Source: Rhodococcus sp. 4CII
GTDB lineage: Bacteria > Actinomycetota > Actinomycetes > Mycobacteriales > Mycobacteriaceae
DNA length: 64,000 nt
Direction: 5' to 3'
Assembly (NCBI RefSeq): GCF_014256275.1
Contig: NZ_JACCFE010000005.1
Span: forward strand, 62,001-126,000
Shown here: positions 25,986 through 36,033 of the stretch, in pieces
How the letters are laid out: each line of letters opens with the position of its first letter
Numbering within the stretch: the first letter of the stretch is position 1
Made by a program: the position numbers and the translations under genes
The notes under the pieces: model-generated
Database searches by the model: none
Told to the model about the DNA's origin: nothing
Seen by the model: the letters and a program-made list of their open reading frames with translations, nothing else

Positions 25986-27389
25986 TCAGGCCTTGACCGC
26001 GGTGCGCCAGCCAGCCTGGTAGGAGTCGCGGGCCATGACCGAGTACGGTGCCGGGCTCACGATTGCACGCACGGCGAGCTGCTCGTGCTGCTGCACGGTG
26101 GTCTTGCGGCTTCCACCGTCGGGCTCGCCCCAGATGACCTTGACCTCGGCACCGAGCGGAACGTCGGGGTTGATCGTCGCCAAGGACAGCGCGGCGCGCT
26201 CGTTGGCGCTGTACCCGGTGAACAGGGACAGACCGATGTTGTTTCCGTCGGCGTCGACGATCGCGTCGTAGTTCGAGGACCCGTAGTTGGCGTTGGGCAG
26301 GTCGAAGAACTGGTATCCGGGCCCCTTCGGGTCGACCGGTGACGCCAGCAGCTTCGCAACGTCCTCGGGGTTCCAAGCGAGGGTCACCTTCCGGCGCTGG
26401 CTCTCCTGGTCGATGGCCTCGAGTGCGTCACGTCCGATGAAGTCGTGATCGAACTTGACAAACGATCCATAGCCGAGCTCCCACGGGTTGAGGTAGTAGT
26501 CGCTGATGTCGTTGGAGACGAAACTGCCCGCCAACGCGTTCGTCGCCTCGTAGCTGTCGGCGCCGAGCCATTCGCGGTATTCCCGCATCCCGTTGCTGGT
26601 GTAGATCGCGGGCAGCGGGGACGGGATCCACCCGGATTCGAGGGTGTTGCACGAATATGCCCGTGCTCCGGCCGGCTCCAGACCGAACTCGCGGCCTGCT
26701 TCGAGGATGGCGTCCCGGATCTTGTCGTAGGACTTGTAGGGACCCCAGATCTCCAGTCCGGGCGCACCGGCCATGCCGTGACGCAGCGTGCGGACCTGCT
26801 CGCCGGCAATGTTCATGTAGCCCATGCGGAAGAACTTCACCTGTTCGACGGTGCCACCGTGGACCTTCTCGATGACATCCCAGGCGCGGGGACCCTGGAT
26901 CTGGAAGCGCCACAGGTCACGGGTGACCTCCTTGCCGTACGGACGCGACGGCGACCGCGGATCCAGGCGCAACTCGACGTTGTAGCCACGATTGGCCTGG
27001 AAGGTCAGCCAGTTCGCGACAGGGGCACGGCCGACGAAGGTGAACTCTTCCTCAGCCTCCCGGAAGAGGATGCCGTCGCCGATGACGCCGCCCTCGGGGG
27101 AGACCGGGACGAACTGCTTGGCGGTGTTGACCTCGAACTTCGCCACGCTGTTGATGCCGGTGTCGGAGATCAACTTCAGTGCGTCCGGACCCGAGATGAA
27201 CAGGTTTACCATGTGGTGGCTCTGATCGAACAGCACCGCGGTCTCACTCCAGGCCTTCACCTCGCGGCGGAAGTTCGTGAACTCGGACGGGACGACCGGG
27301 TAGATGTAGGTGCCGAGCTGGGAGTTGCGCAGCAGCTCTACGGTGTTTCCGGCCTGATCGAGGACGTCCTGAAGGTTTTTCGGGCTCAT
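25986..27389 (-). CDS. ligM: tetrahydrofolate-dependent aromatic O-demethylase, LigM-like
   Basis: A 467-residue GcvT-fold enzyme. It resembles Sphingobium LigM (vanillate / 3-O-methylgallate O-demethylase) over its whole length: NTVELLRNSQLGTYIYPVV, FDQSHHMVNLFISG, VGRAPVANWL, FQIQGPRAWDVIEKVHGGT, LRHGMAGAPGLEIWGPY, NTLESGWIPSPLPAIY and VKFDHDFIGRDALEAI. These enzymes move the methyl of an aryl methyl ether to THF, giving 5-methyl-THF and a phenol. The ATG at 27389 matches the LigM N-terminus; the longer frame adds an unrelated tail. It is the third gene after galB and galC. The most likely substrate is 3-O-methylgallate (giving gallate) or vanillate (giving protocatechuate). Substrate choice is inferred. 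Confidence 0.9.
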   Translation of the reverse strand: MSPKNLQDVLDQAGNTVELLRNSQLGTYIYPVVPSEFTNFRREVKAWSETAVLFDQSHHMVNLFISGPDALKLISDTGINSVAKFEVNTAKQFVPVSPEGGVIGDGILFREAEEEFTFVGRAPVANWLTFQANRGYNVELRLDPRSPSRPYGKEVTRDLWRFQIQGPRAWDVIEKVHGGTVEQVKFFRMGYMNIAGEQVRTLRHGMAGAPGLEIWGPYKSYDKIRDAILEAGREFGLEPAGARAYSCNTLESGWIPSPLPAIYTSNGMREYREWLGADSYEATNALAGSFVSNDISDYYLNPWELGYGSFVKFDHDFIGRDALEAIDQESQRRKVTLAWNPEDVAKLLASPVDPKGPGYQFFDLPNANYGSSNYDAIVDADGNNIGLSLFTGYSANERAALSLATINPDVPLGAEVKVIWGEPDGGSRKTTVQQHEQLAVRAIVSPAPYSVMARDSYQAGWRTAVKA

Positions 27390-27432
27390 GATTTTCCGTT
27401 TCGTTGATGGGAGAACAGGTAGTTGTTGGGAG

Positions 27433-28128
27433 TCAGAGAAGGTGCTGTTCGGCACTGATGTACTCGACGCCGAGCTCGGCGAGTTTGGCGCGCAGACCGT
27501 AACGGTCCAGCCCGAGTTCGCCGTCACGGAAGGCGGTGCGGGTTGCTTCTTCCTTATCGGTTCGGGCCTGGGCGGCCTCGATTGCCCGGTCGACGTCGCC
27601 GCGGGGGACGACCATCACGCCGTCGTCGTCGGCGAGAACGGCATCACCGGGCCGGATCGTCTGTCCGCCGATGATGATCGGGATATTCACCGCGCCGGCG
27701 GTAGCCTTCACGGTTCCCTGTGCGCTGACAGCGGTGGACCATACCGGGAACCCCATTGCATTGAGCTCGGCGACATCGCGCACACCGGCCTCGGTGACGA
27801 GTCCACGTACTCCGCGGGTCTGCAGCGCGGTCGCGAACAAATCGCCGAACATGCCGTCCGAGCTCGGTGAGGTAGTGGTGACGACCAACAGATCACCGGG
27901 CTGGCACTGTTCGATTGCGGCGTGGATCATCAGGTTGTCACCGGGCCAGCTCAGGACGGTGACCGCCGTGCCACCGACACGCGAGCCCAGGTGGACCGGC
28001 CGCAGCTTCGGTCCCAGGAACCCGGTTCGACCCAGTGCCTCGTGAACTGTGGCGACACCGTATTCGGCGAGCTTGTCGACCTTCTCGATGCATGCGCGAG
28101 GCGTGTCCGTGACAATGACATTCTTCAT
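27433..28128 (-). CDS. galC: 4-carboxy-4-hydroxy-2-oxoadipate (CHA) aldolase, RraA-like fold
   Basis: A 231-residue class II aldolase of the LigK/GalC/ProA type. It splits 4-carboxy-4-hydroxy-2-oxoadipate to pyruvate and oxaloacetate with a divalent metal. GVATVHEALGRTGFLGPKLRP opens the domain; GDLLVVTTTSPSSDGMFG forms the substrate loop; GLVTEAGVRDVAELNAMGFPVW contains the Arg-Asp of the active site; DDDGVMVVPRGD ends the core. A C-terminal extension typical of the aldolases, longer than in plain RraA, is present. Its ATG overlaps the galB stop by four bases. It is the last step of gallate or protocatechuate 4,5-cleavage here. Confidence 0.88.
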   Translation of the reverse strand: MKNVIVTDTPRACIEKVDKLAEYGVATVHEALGRTGFLGPKLRPVHLGSRVGGTAVTVLSWPGDNLMIHAAIEQCQPGDLLVVTTTSPSSDGMFGDLFATALQTRGVRGLVTEAGVRDVAELNAMGFPVWSTAVSAQGTVKATAGAVNIPIIIGGQTIRPGDAVLADDDGVMVVPRGDVDRAIEAAQARTDKEEATRTAFRDGELGLDRYGLRAKLAELGVEYISAEQHLL

Positions 28129-28847
28129 GAGAGTTCCCCGGTGACCTGGGGGTACAGCCGCATGTACGCCTCGCCCATGGTGTTGTGGGGCAGACCCAGG
28201 TTCGGGCCGGCGTTCCGTTTGACCTGCACCCCACGCCGTTTGGCGAGATCGGTGTAGTAGTCCCACATGTGCTGTTGTGCCGCCAGGCATTCCATGGCCT
28301 TGCGCTTGACGTCGAAGACATCAGTAATGTCCAGCAGCACATTGGGTTTGAAGTCACACTGCTCGGGCTGGTGAGGCTCGAAGAAGAATACCGGGGGAGC
28401 GCCGAGCGGATCTCCGGGTGCGTCGTAGCCGACGGCTTGGGCGAGGACTCGAGCATCCAATGCCATCCGGGCGGCCGCGGGATGGTCTCCGTTGTAGGGG
28501 TCGGTCAATGGGTGCGTCAACACCACCGCTGGGTCGAACTCGCGGTAGACCCGGACGATGCGGTCCACCAGTTCGTCGGACTCGCGCAGCGGGTAGTCGC
28601 CGGCATCGAGGAACTCGATCTCGGCGCCGAGGACAGCGGCGGCACTTTCGGCCTCTCCGCGCCGCAGCGCCTTGATCTCGTCGAGTGTCTTGCCCTCTCG
28701 CCACGCCCGTGCAGATTCGCCGCGCTCACCGAAGCTCAGGCACAGCACTTTGGCCCGCTGACCCCGGCTGGTCGCGAGAGCGATCGCGCCGGCGGCGCGC
28801 CAGACGAAGTCACCTGCGTGTGCGCTGACCACCAGTAAGGAACTCAT
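28125..28847 (-). CDS. galB: 4-oxalomesaconate hydratase, PIG-L family (GalB-like)
   Basis: A 240-residue PIG-L/LmbE-fold zinc protein. The start LLVVSAHAGDFVWRAAGAIA, the segment CLSFGERGESARAWREGKT and LTHPLTDPYNGDHPAAARMA match what I recall of Pseudomonas GalB, in which the usual AHPDD deacetylase motif is altered. GalB hydrates 4-oxalomesaconate to 4-carboxy-4-hydroxy-2-oxoadipate. ATG at 28847 has AAGGAGAG upstream; the longer frame to 29024 runs through the divergent promoter. It heads the operon galB-galC-ligM, facing folC. An amidase or mycothiol-type deacetylase role is less likely given the aldolase next door. Confidence 0.88.
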   Translation of the reverse strand: MSSLLVVSAHAGDFVWRAAGAIALATSRGQRAKVLCLSFGERGESARAWREGKTLDEIKALRRGEAESAAAVLGAEIEFLDAGDYPLRESDELVDRIVRVYREFDPAVVLTHPLTDPYNGDHPAAARMALDARVLAQAVGYDAPGDPLGAPPVFFFEPHQPEQCDFKPNVLLDITDVFDVKRKAMECLAAQQHMWDYYTDLAKRRGVQVKRNAGPNLGLPHNTMGEAYMRLYPQVTGELS

Positions 28848-28937
28848 CCCGGCATCTCTCCTTGGATTGTCGTTGACTCTCACAATGGACAGTAGGAGTG
28901 ATGGGGGGTGCATCGTCAGGTCCCGGAGTCCGGTCTG

Positions 28938-28958
28938 TACTAAGTCATTTGACTCGTA
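28938..28958. promoter_or_regulatory. 7-2-7-like operator in the galB/folC divergent promoter (site 3)
   Basis: TACTAAGTCATTTGACTCGTA, an imperfect palindrome around AGTCA-TT-TGACT, lies about 90 bp upstream of galB and 80 bp upstream of folC. It is a weaker member of the TACGTCA-N2-TGACGTA family with an A/C-to-A change in each arm. Its position would let one regulator control both arms of the O-demethylation cluster. Confidence 0.5.
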
Positions 28959-29036
28959 CGTGATCAGCCGAATAGCGCGACGAGAGCCGACATCGGACCG
29001 TTTCCCCAGCTCGTCCGGGGTCATAGCGTCAAGTGA

Positions 29037-30359
29037 ATGAAAACTGAGGAAGACCGGCGTGAAGCGGCGACCTCGCTCGGCGTGGAACGCTATCTCATGG
29101 CGGGACTATCATCGACGTCCGCCCGATCTCCCGCCACAGCGACGGGGCAGCGACGCGCAGCAGCGCTGCTCGCTCTGATGGGATCCCCACAGAATGACCT
29201 GCGTGTCGTGCACGTCGCGGGCACCGCGGGGAAGGGTTCGGTGTCGACCTTCATCGCATCGATTCTCCGTGCACAGGGTTTCCGGGTCGGCACCTACCTG
29301 TCACCACACGTGCACTCGGTTCTCGAGAGATTCCAAATCGACGGCCGGCCGGCACCGGAAGAGCACGTCGCTGCCGCTCTGCGCGTCGTGCGCGATGGTG
29401 AGCGCCGACTCGACACGACCGAGTTGGGACCCGTCACGATGTTCGAGGCCGCGACAGCGACCGCGTTTCAGCTGTTCCGCGACCACGACGTCGACTACAC
29501 GGTCATCGAAACTGGTATCGGTGGACTGCACGACGCCACGAACACCGTCTCGCGGAGCGACAAACTCGCCGTGCTGACGACGATCGGTCTCGACCACACC
29601 GAGGTTCTCGGACCGACGGTAGCCGACATCGCGCGGCAGAAGGCGGGCATCTTCCCCGCCGGCGGTGCGGCCATCGCACTGCGCGGGGGACCGCGCATCG
29701 ACAAGGCCATCCGAGCCGAGGGACGACGGCGCCAATGCACCGTCGACCACCTCACACCAGCACACGCGGCGGACCTCCTGCCCGCGGGCGTCGTCCTCGG
29801 TCTGCCCGGCCGCCACCAACGGGTCAACGCCGGACTAGCACTGCGCGCGGTACGGCACCTGGCGGATCGGGACGGGTGGTCGCTCCGTCTCGGCCGTACC
29901 ACTGCCGGTCTCGCCAGCGCCCAGTTGCCCGGCCGATTCGAACGACGCCGATGGCACGGTCGCCCTGTCGTCCTCGACGGCGCCCACAACGAGATCAAAC
30001 TCGCGACCCTTGCCTGCGCGGTCCGCGACGAGTGGCCCGACCGCGCACCGATCTGGGTGCTGACCTTCAAACCGGACAAGAACGTCGACGACGCCATGAA
30101 GGCAATCGCCCCATCCGCGGCGAGGGTATTCGCGACCCAATTCGATAGTGACGGAACGAATCAGGGGCGAGGACACGCCCTCGCCGCCAGCGAAGTCGCC
30201 GCGGCGGCCCAGCGGGCCGGGATCGATGCAGTGGAGACGTATCCCAGCATCGGCGACGCACTCCAAGCGGCGGTCGAGCTCTCCGACCCCGATGCTCCGC
30301 TGGTCGTCACAGGATCATTCTTCGCCGTCGCCGACGCAGGAAAGGTGATGCCGAAATGA
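29037..30359 (+). CDS. folC: folylpolyglutamate synthase / dihydrofolate synthase (FolC-like)
   Basis: A 440-residue Mur-ligase-fold enzyme. VAGTAGKGSVSTFIASIL is the ATP P-loop, YLSPHVHSVLERFQIDG the omega-loop and substrate region, and LTTIGLDHTEVLGPT with IARQKAGIFPAG the central catalytic motifs; LPGRHQRVNAGLALRAV opens the C-terminal domain. It would add glutamate to folates, which keeps the pool in the cell. An extra copy inside a THF-dependent catabolic operon suggests pool enlargement. First gene of a ten-gene rightward operon. ATG at 29037 lacks a strong ribosome site; ATG at 29097 is an alternative. Confidence 0.9.
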   Translation: MKTEEDRREAATSLGVERYLMAGLSSTSARSPATATGQRRAAALLALMGSPQNDLRVVHVAGTAGKGSVSTFIASILRAQGFRVGTYLSPHVHSVLERFQIDGRPAPEEHVAAALRVVRDGERRLDTTELGPVTMFEAATATAFQLFRDHDVDYTVIETGIGGLHDATNTVSRSDKLAVLTTIGLDHTEVLGPTVADIARQKAGIFPAGGAAIALRGGPRIDKAIRAEGRRRQCTVDHLTPAHAADLLPAGVVLGLPGRHQRVNAGLALRAVRHLADRDGWSLRLGRTTAGLASAQLPGRFERRRWHGRPVVLDGAHNEIKLATLACAVRDEWPDRAPIWVLTFKPDKNVDDAMKAIAPSAARVFATQFDSDGTNQGRGHALAASEVAAAAQRAGIDAVETYPSIGDALQAAVELSDPDAPLVVTGSFFAVADAGKVMPK

Positions 30360-31579
30360 GGGTGCCAACCGCCTGGGCGAGATTCGACGACTTGCGCGCC
30401 GGTACCGCCTGCCGGTTCCCGGAGGTCGCCTACGACCTCGTCGCGACCCGGCCCGAACATGTCGCGGATGTGTTGGCGGAGGTCGACGAGGCCAGCCGCA
30501 GAGGGTGGTGGGCATTCGGGTTCGTCAGCTACGAGGCGGCCGCAGGTCTCGACCCCTCCCTAGCCGTGCACGACACCGTCGACGGCCTACCCCTGGCATG
30601 GTTCGGGATCGCGCGAGAACCCGAACGAGTCCCACTCGTGCGGCCGACGGTAAACCCCAACTACCAGGTAGGGGAGTGGCGCTACGAATGGGGAGCGGAT
30701 GAGCATCGCGACAAGGTCGAAGCGGTGCGCCGGCACATCGCGGCAGGAGAGACCTACCAGACCAATCTCACCACCCGCCTGACCGCGGACGTTGCCGGAG
30801 ACCTACCCCAGCTGTACGCGGACATGGCATGCGCCCAAGGCGGCGCGTACAACGCCTACCTCGATACCGGCCAGTTCGCGATCGCCAGCGCGAGCCCCGA
30901 ATTGTTCTTCGAGATCACCGACGACCAACTTCTCATGCGCCCGATGAAAGGCACTGCCCGACGCGGACATTCGGTGGCAGAGGACCGGGAGATCGTCGCA
31001 CGCCTGCAAGCGAGTGAGAAAGAGCGCGCCGAAAACATCATGATCGTCGACCTCGTCCGCAACGACGTCGCGCAACTCGCGGTCACCGGAGGTGTGTCCG
31101 TTACCGCGCTGTGCCGCGCCGAGCAGTACGAGACGGTCCACCAGCTCACCTCCGATGTCACCGCCCGACTGCGTCCCGACCTCGGTCTCGTCGAGATCTT
31201 CCGCGCACTGTTCCCCTGCGGCTCGGTCACAGGCGCCCCCAAGCACCGCACGATGGAGATCATCCGCGACCTCGAACCGACACCGAGAGGTGTCTACTGC
31301 GGCGCCGTCGGAGTCATCGCCCCAGCGGGCGTACCGGTCCGAGCGCGCTTCAACGTCGCCATCCGCACCCTCGTCGTCGATACGGACCGAGGCAGCGCCA
31401 TCTACGGGACCGGCGGTGGCATCACCTGGGACTCACAACCTGCGGCCGAATATGCCGAGCTGCGTGCGAAAGCAGCCGTGCTCACCGCGCGCCCACAGTC
31501 CCCGGCGGGACGGCACGGTGCCCGACCGCGTCCGTCATTTGTCGCAGTCAAGTCTGCCTCGATGCCCGACGAAATGTGA
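30356..31579 (+). CDS. pabB: para-aminobenzoate synthase component I-like (chorismate-binding)
   Basis: A 407-residue chorismate-utilising enzyme whose ATG overlaps the folC stop by four bases. The C-terminal catalytic domain has AGETYQTNLTTRLTADV, SASPELFFEI, RPMKGTARRGHS, NIMIVDLVRNDV and PCGSVTGAPKHRTMEIIRDL, then YCGAVGVIAP. These fit aminodeoxychorismate synthase PabB rather than anthranilate synthase, given folC next to it and the N-terminal domain WWAFGFVSYEAAAGLD. No pabA or pabC is adjacent, so amidotransferase and lyase must come from elsewhere. It would supply pABA for folate synthesis. Confidence 0.88.
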   Translation: MRVPTAWARFDDLRAGTACRFPEVAYDLVATRPEHVADVLAEVDEASRRGWWAFGFVSYEAAAGLDPSLAVHDTVDGLPLAWFGIAREPERVPLVRPTVNPNYQVGEWRYEWGADEHRDKVEAVRRHIAAGETYQTNLTTRLTADVAGDLPQLYADMACAQGGAYNAYLDTGQFAIASASPELFFEITDDQLLMRPMKGTARRGHSVAEDREIVARLQASEKERAENIMIVDLVRNDVAQLAVTGGVSVTALCRAEQYETVHQLTSDVTARLRPDLGLVEIFRALFPCGSVTGAPKHRTMEIIRDLEPTPRGVYCGAVGVIAPAGVPVRARFNVAIRTLVVDTDRGSAIYGTGGGITWDSQPAAEYAELRAKAAVLTARPQSPAGRHGARPRPSFVAVKSASMPDEM

Positions 31580-31680
31580 TGTGCGCTTCGGCTCTACTGA
31601 ATACAGGCGGTAATTCCAGAGACCGTCTCTCACACAGCGAGGTCGGGACACGGGTCCGGCCGCAGGAGGTATTCAAGGTC

Positions 31681-33036
31681 ATGGGTGTTGAAAGTCTCGA
31701 GTCTGCGATCCAGCGCGTCGGGTCCCCGGTCGAGTTGCTGCGCAACTCGACGTACCGGCCGATGACGTTCCCGGTCGCACCGGAGTTCACGAACTGGCGC
31801 TCCGAGCAGCAGTCCTGGCGCTCGTCGTGCGCACTGCTGGATCAGTCGCACCACATGACCGACCTCTACATCAGCGGAACCGATGCGCTGCGACTGCTGA
31901 GCGACTTCGGCGTCAACACCTTCAAGAACTTCACCGCAGGTAAGGCCAAGCAGTACGTGGCGGTCAACCAGGACGGACACTTCATCGGAGACGCCATCCT
32001 CTTCGCCCTCGAAGACGACCTGTTCGACGTCGTCGGCCACAAGACGGTCATCAATTGGCTTCAGTACAACGCCGAGAAGGGTGACTACGACGTCACCCTC
32101 GAACGTGACGAGAACTCCTACGACCGGCCCTCCGGTCCGCCGAAGCTCTACCGATACGAACTGCAGGGCCCGACCGCGAAGTCGCTCGTGGAAAAGCTGA
32201 CCGGGGAGCCGCTTCCCGACATCAAGTTCTTCAACATGACCGAATTCACCATCGCCGGACACCGTGTGCGCGCATTGCGCCACGGGATGGCAGGACAGCC
32301 CGGCTTCGAGCTGTTCGGTCCGTGGGCCGAGGGCGAGGACGTCCTGGCCGCGATCTTGGAGGTCGGCAAGGAATTCGATCTGGTGCGGGCCGGTGCAAAG
32401 GCCTACTCCACGGCCAACCTCGAATCGGGCTGGATCCCGACCGCCGTTCCGGCGATCTTCGGCCCGGAAATGGCTGACTACCGCGAATGGCTCGGCGCCG
32501 ACGCGCTCGGATCGCTCGGCGGCAGCATGGACTCGGCCGAGATCACCGACTACTACGTCACCCCCTACGACATCGGGTACGGCCGCACCGTCAAGTTCGA
32601 TCACGACTTCCTCGGCCGGGAGGCGCTCGAGAAGATCGCCGAGAACGCCGAGCGGACGAAGGTGACGCTGGTCTGGAACTCCGAGGACGTCGCCGCCGCG
32701 ATGCGTTCGTTGTTCGAGGCAGGGACCCCGGCCAAGTACCTCGAACTGCCCAAGTCTCGTTACGCCTTCTTCCAGGTCGACAAGGTCGTTCGCAACGGGG
32801 AGCAGGTCGGCATGTCGCTGGACCTGGGCTACATCGTGAACGAGCAGGAGTTCGTGTCGCTGGCAACGGTGGACAAGGCGCTCGCCGAGCCCGGTACCAA
32901 GGTATCCGTGGTCTGGGGTGAGCAGCCGGTGTCCGCCAAGCCGGCCGTCGAGCGCCACCGGCAGGTCGAGATTCGGGCCACGGTTGCTCCGGCACCGTAC
33001 GTCTACGAGGTCCGCGACAACTACCGCAAATCCTGA
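31681..33036 (+). CDS. desA: tetrahydrofolate-dependent aromatic O-demethylase, DesA-like
   Basis: A 451-residue GcvT-fold enzyme, paralogous to the LigM-like gene but closer to DesA (syringate O-demethylase) in several blocks: GVNTFKNFTAGKAKQYV, IKFFNMTEFTIAG, LRHGMAGQPGFELFGPW and NLESGWIPTAVPAI. Other shared features are LDQSHHMTDLYISG and VKFDHDFLGREALEKI. The frame runs upstream to 31111 inside pabB, but ATG at 31681 has AGGAGG upstream and matches the family start. It lies between pabB and metF. Best prediction: it transfers a methyl from syringate to THF, giving 3-O-methylgallate for the LigM-like enzyme. Confidence 0.88.
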   Translation: MGVESLESAIQRVGSPVELLRNSTYRPMTFPVAPEFTNWRSEQQSWRSSCALLDQSHHMTDLYISGTDALRLLSDFGVNTFKNFTAGKAKQYVAVNQDGHFIGDAILFALEDDLFDVVGHKTVINWLQYNAEKGDYDVTLERDENSYDRPSGPPKLYRYELQGPTAKSLVEKLTGEPLPDIKFFNMTEFTIAGHRVRALRHGMAGQPGFELFGPWAEGEDVLAAILEVGKEFDLVRAGAKAYSTANLESGWIPTAVPAIFGPEMADYREWLGADALGSLGGSMDSAEITDYYVTPYDIGYGRTVKFDHDFLGREALEKIAENAERTKVTLVWNSEDVAAAMRSLFEAGTPAKYLELPKSRYAFFQVDKVVRNGEQVGMSLDLGYIVNEQEFVSLATVDKALAEPGTKVSVVWGEQPVSAKPAVERHRQVEIRATVAPAPYVYEVRDNYRKS

Positions 33037-33070
33037 TCTTCCCCACTCGCACCCCGGGAACGAGGAACCA

Positions 33071-33951
33071 ATGACGAACTTAAGCAACGAAACCGGCGTT
33101 CGCCGCAGGAGCAGCAACGCGGCGGACCTCGTACGCAACATGAGCTACGAGGTGATGCCGTTCAAGAACACCGAGCAGGACGTGGTCGATCACGTTCCCA
33201 CGACGGTCCCCCTCACCGTGACGGTGACCGAGGCCAAGGGAATCGACACCACCTTGAACCTCACCGAGAAGTTGATCGGCCACGGCTACCAAGTTTCTCC
33301 GCATCTGCCGGGCCGCCAGTTCGTCGACGACGCGCACGTCGCCGATGTCATCGCCCGTCTCAGCGAGATCGGAGTGAAGTCGGTGTTCGTCATCGGCGGT
33401 GACGCACCTGACCCGGCAGGCAAGTTCGTCGATGCGTTCGGACTGCTCCGGGCGATGGAGGAAGTCGGCCACCCTTTCCAGGAAGTGGGCATCGGTGGCT
33501 ACCCGGAGGGGCACGGCGCGATCGAACAGGAACTCATTGATCTGGCCCTGCAACAGAAGGCACCACTGGCGACACGGGTCTTGACACAGATCTGCTTCGA
33601 CGCGACCACCACCAGCAAGTGGGCCGCAGGCGTCGCCGCCTCCGGGGTGGACCGGCCCATCTACGTCGGCATGCCGGGACCGGTCAGCCGCCAGAAACTG
33701 ATGCGGATCTCGGCCGGCATCGGACTGGGACAGTCGGCACGGTTCCTGCAGAAGCAGCAGAGCATGCTGTGGCGATTCCTTCTGCCCGGCGGCTACAACC
33801 CCACCCGCCTGCTCAAGCAACTCGGCAGCGCCGTCCCGAAGACCAGCAACAATATCGCCGGCCTGCACATCTTCACCTTCAACGAACTTCGCAAGACCGA
33901 AATCTGGCGGCAGAAACTTCTCACCGCCATCGTGGAAAAGGATGCTCGGTC

Positions 33952-33955
<4 letters not shown>
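33071..33955 (+). CDS. metF: methylenetetrahydrofolate reductase (MetF-like)
   Basis: A 294-residue flavoprotein of the MetF fold. MSYEVMPFKNTEQDVVDHVP corresponds to the start of the barrel, VPLTVTVTEAKG and YQVSPHLPGRQF follow, then VFVIGGDAPDPAGKF and EVGIGGYPEGH. ATG at 33071 has GAGGAA at close spacing; the frame continues from 32918 inside desA without a site. In Sphingobium, metF stands with ligM and runs in the oxidative sense, turning 5-methyl-THF into 5,10-methylene-THF. The same role is expected here between desA and purU. Divergence from the housekeeping enzyme suggests a specialised paralog. Confidence 0.85.
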
Positions 33956-34824
<869 letters not shown>

Positions 34825-34833
34825 GGAGTGTCA

Positions 34834-35679
34834 GTGACCGCAAAGATCTTGGACGGACGTCACATATCGTCGACGATCCTCGACCGTGTGCAGAAAGAGG
34901 TCGAGGAGTTCGTTTCCGAGCACGGGCGTGTCCCGGTCCTGGCGACCGTGCTCGTCGGTGACGATCCCGCTTCCCACACCTACGTCCGGATGAAGGCAAA
35001 CCGGTGCGCGAAGGTCGGGATGGAGTCGCGCCGCATCGAACTCGACGCGACGATCACCACCGACGAATTGGTCGAGCAGATCCGCAAGTTGTCCGCTGAC
35101 CGGGCCGTCGATGGGATCCTGCTCCAGCATCCGGTGCCGGAGCACATCGACGAGCGCGCAGCGTTCGAGGCCATCGCCCCGTCCAAGGACGTCGACGGCG
35201 TCACCCGCACCTCATTCGCCACGATGGCCTTCGACGAGGGTGGATTCGAATCCGCGACTCCGGGCGGGATCATGGCGCTCCTCGACGCCTACGACATCCC
35301 GTTGGCCGGTAAGCATGCCGTCGTGGTCGGGCGCAGCCCCATCCTGGGCAAACCGGTAGGCATGCTGCTCCTCGCGCGTGACGCCACGGTTACGTACTGC
35401 CATTCACGGACCACTGGGCTGGCCGACCACGTCGCGCAGGCCGACGTCGTGGTCGCAGCCGTCGGCCGGCCGGAATTGATTCGCGGCGAATGGCTCAAAC
35501 CGGGTGCGGTCGTGGTCGACGCAGGCTACGCCGACGACAAGGGCGACGTCGAATACGACAGCGCAGCGGCACGAGCCTCGTACATCACCCCTGTCCCGGG
35601 AGGTGTCGGACCGATGACCATCGCCACGCTGCTGTCGCAAACGATCCGTGCCGCACGCGAACACGAAGCGACCTCGTGA
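34834..35679 (+). CDS. folD: methylene-THF dehydrogenase / methenyl-THF cyclohydrolase (FolD)
   Basis: A bifunctional 281-residue enzyme: VGDDPASHTYVRMKANRCAK with the catalytic lysine and Tyr, ILLQHPVPEHID, KDVDGV, GRSPILGKPVGMLLL and TYCHSRTTGL for NADP binding, and PVPGGVGPMTIATLL at the end. It oxidises methylene-THF to methenyl- and then formyl-THF. GTG at 34834 has AGGGAG five bases upstream; the GTG at 34828 has no room for a ribosome site. Nine bases separate it from purU and nine from ligA. It links MetF to PurU. Confidence 0.95.
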   Translation: MTAKILDGRHISSTILDRVQKEVEEFVSEHGRVPVLATVLVGDDPASHTYVRMKANRCAKVGMESRRIELDATITTDELVEQIRKLSADRAVDGILLQHPVPEHIDERAAFEAIAPSKDVDGVTRTSFATMAFDEGGFESATPGGIMALLDAYDIPLAGKHAVVVGRSPILGKPVGMLLLARDATVTYCHSRTTGLADHVAQADVVVAAVGRPELIRGEWLKPGAVVVDAGYADDKGDVEYDSAAARASYITPVPGGVGPMTIATLLSQTIRAAREHEATS

Positions 35680-35688
35680 GGAGGCGAC

Positions 35689-36033
35689 ATGAGTAAGGCA
35701 CAGGACAACTACATCCTCGATCTGACCCAGAACCGGCGAGGCTACGCCCTCAACCGCATGTGCGGATCATTCAAGGACGCTGAGAACCGCGACCGTTTCA
35801 CCGCGGACGAGGCCGCCTACTGCGACGCGTACGGGCTGTCCCCGCAACAGAAGCAGGCAGTGCTCGATCGCGACTGGATCGGCATGTCGGATCTCGGTGC
35901 ATCCATTTTCTACATCTTCAAGCTGGCGATGATGGACAAGAAGTCGATGCAGTACCTCGGCGGCGTCTTCACCGGGATGACCGCTGACGAGTTCGCGGCG
36001 GAACTGAGTGCAGGAGGACGGAGCTTTGGCTGA
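35689..36033 (+). CDS. ligA: extradiol dioxygenase small (alpha) subunit, LigA-like
   Basis: A 114-residue helical protein. LDLTQNRRGYALNRMCGSFK, then FTADEAAYCDAYGLSPQQ and RDWIGMSDLGASIFYIFKL, fit the LigA alpha subunit of protocatechuate 4,5-dioxygenase, which caps the active site of LigB. Preceded by GGAGG. The alpha-then-beta order and an 8-bp overlap with ligB are as in Sphingobium ligAB. Gallate dioxygenases often fuse both parts; here they are separate. Probable substrate gallate, 3-O-methylgallate or protocatechuate. Confidence 0.88.
   Translation: MSKAQDNYILDLTQNRRGYALNRMCGSFKDAENRDRFTADEAAYCDAYGLSPQQKQAVLDRDWIGMSDLGASIFYIFKLAMMDKKSMQYLGGVFTGMTADEFAAELSAGGRSFG

Noticed and set aside
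28125..28847. Calling the PIG-L protein an N-acetylglucosaminyl or mycothiol deacetylase
   Set aside because: The first motif is AHAGDF instead of AHPDDE, and neighbours encode the aldolase that uses the product of a GalB hydratase.
31630..33141. Long minus-strand open frame of about 500 codons opposite the DesA-like gene
   Set aside because: It is the complement of a clear enzyme gene; its translation has no motif, and GC-rich coding DNA commonly leaves the reverse strand open.
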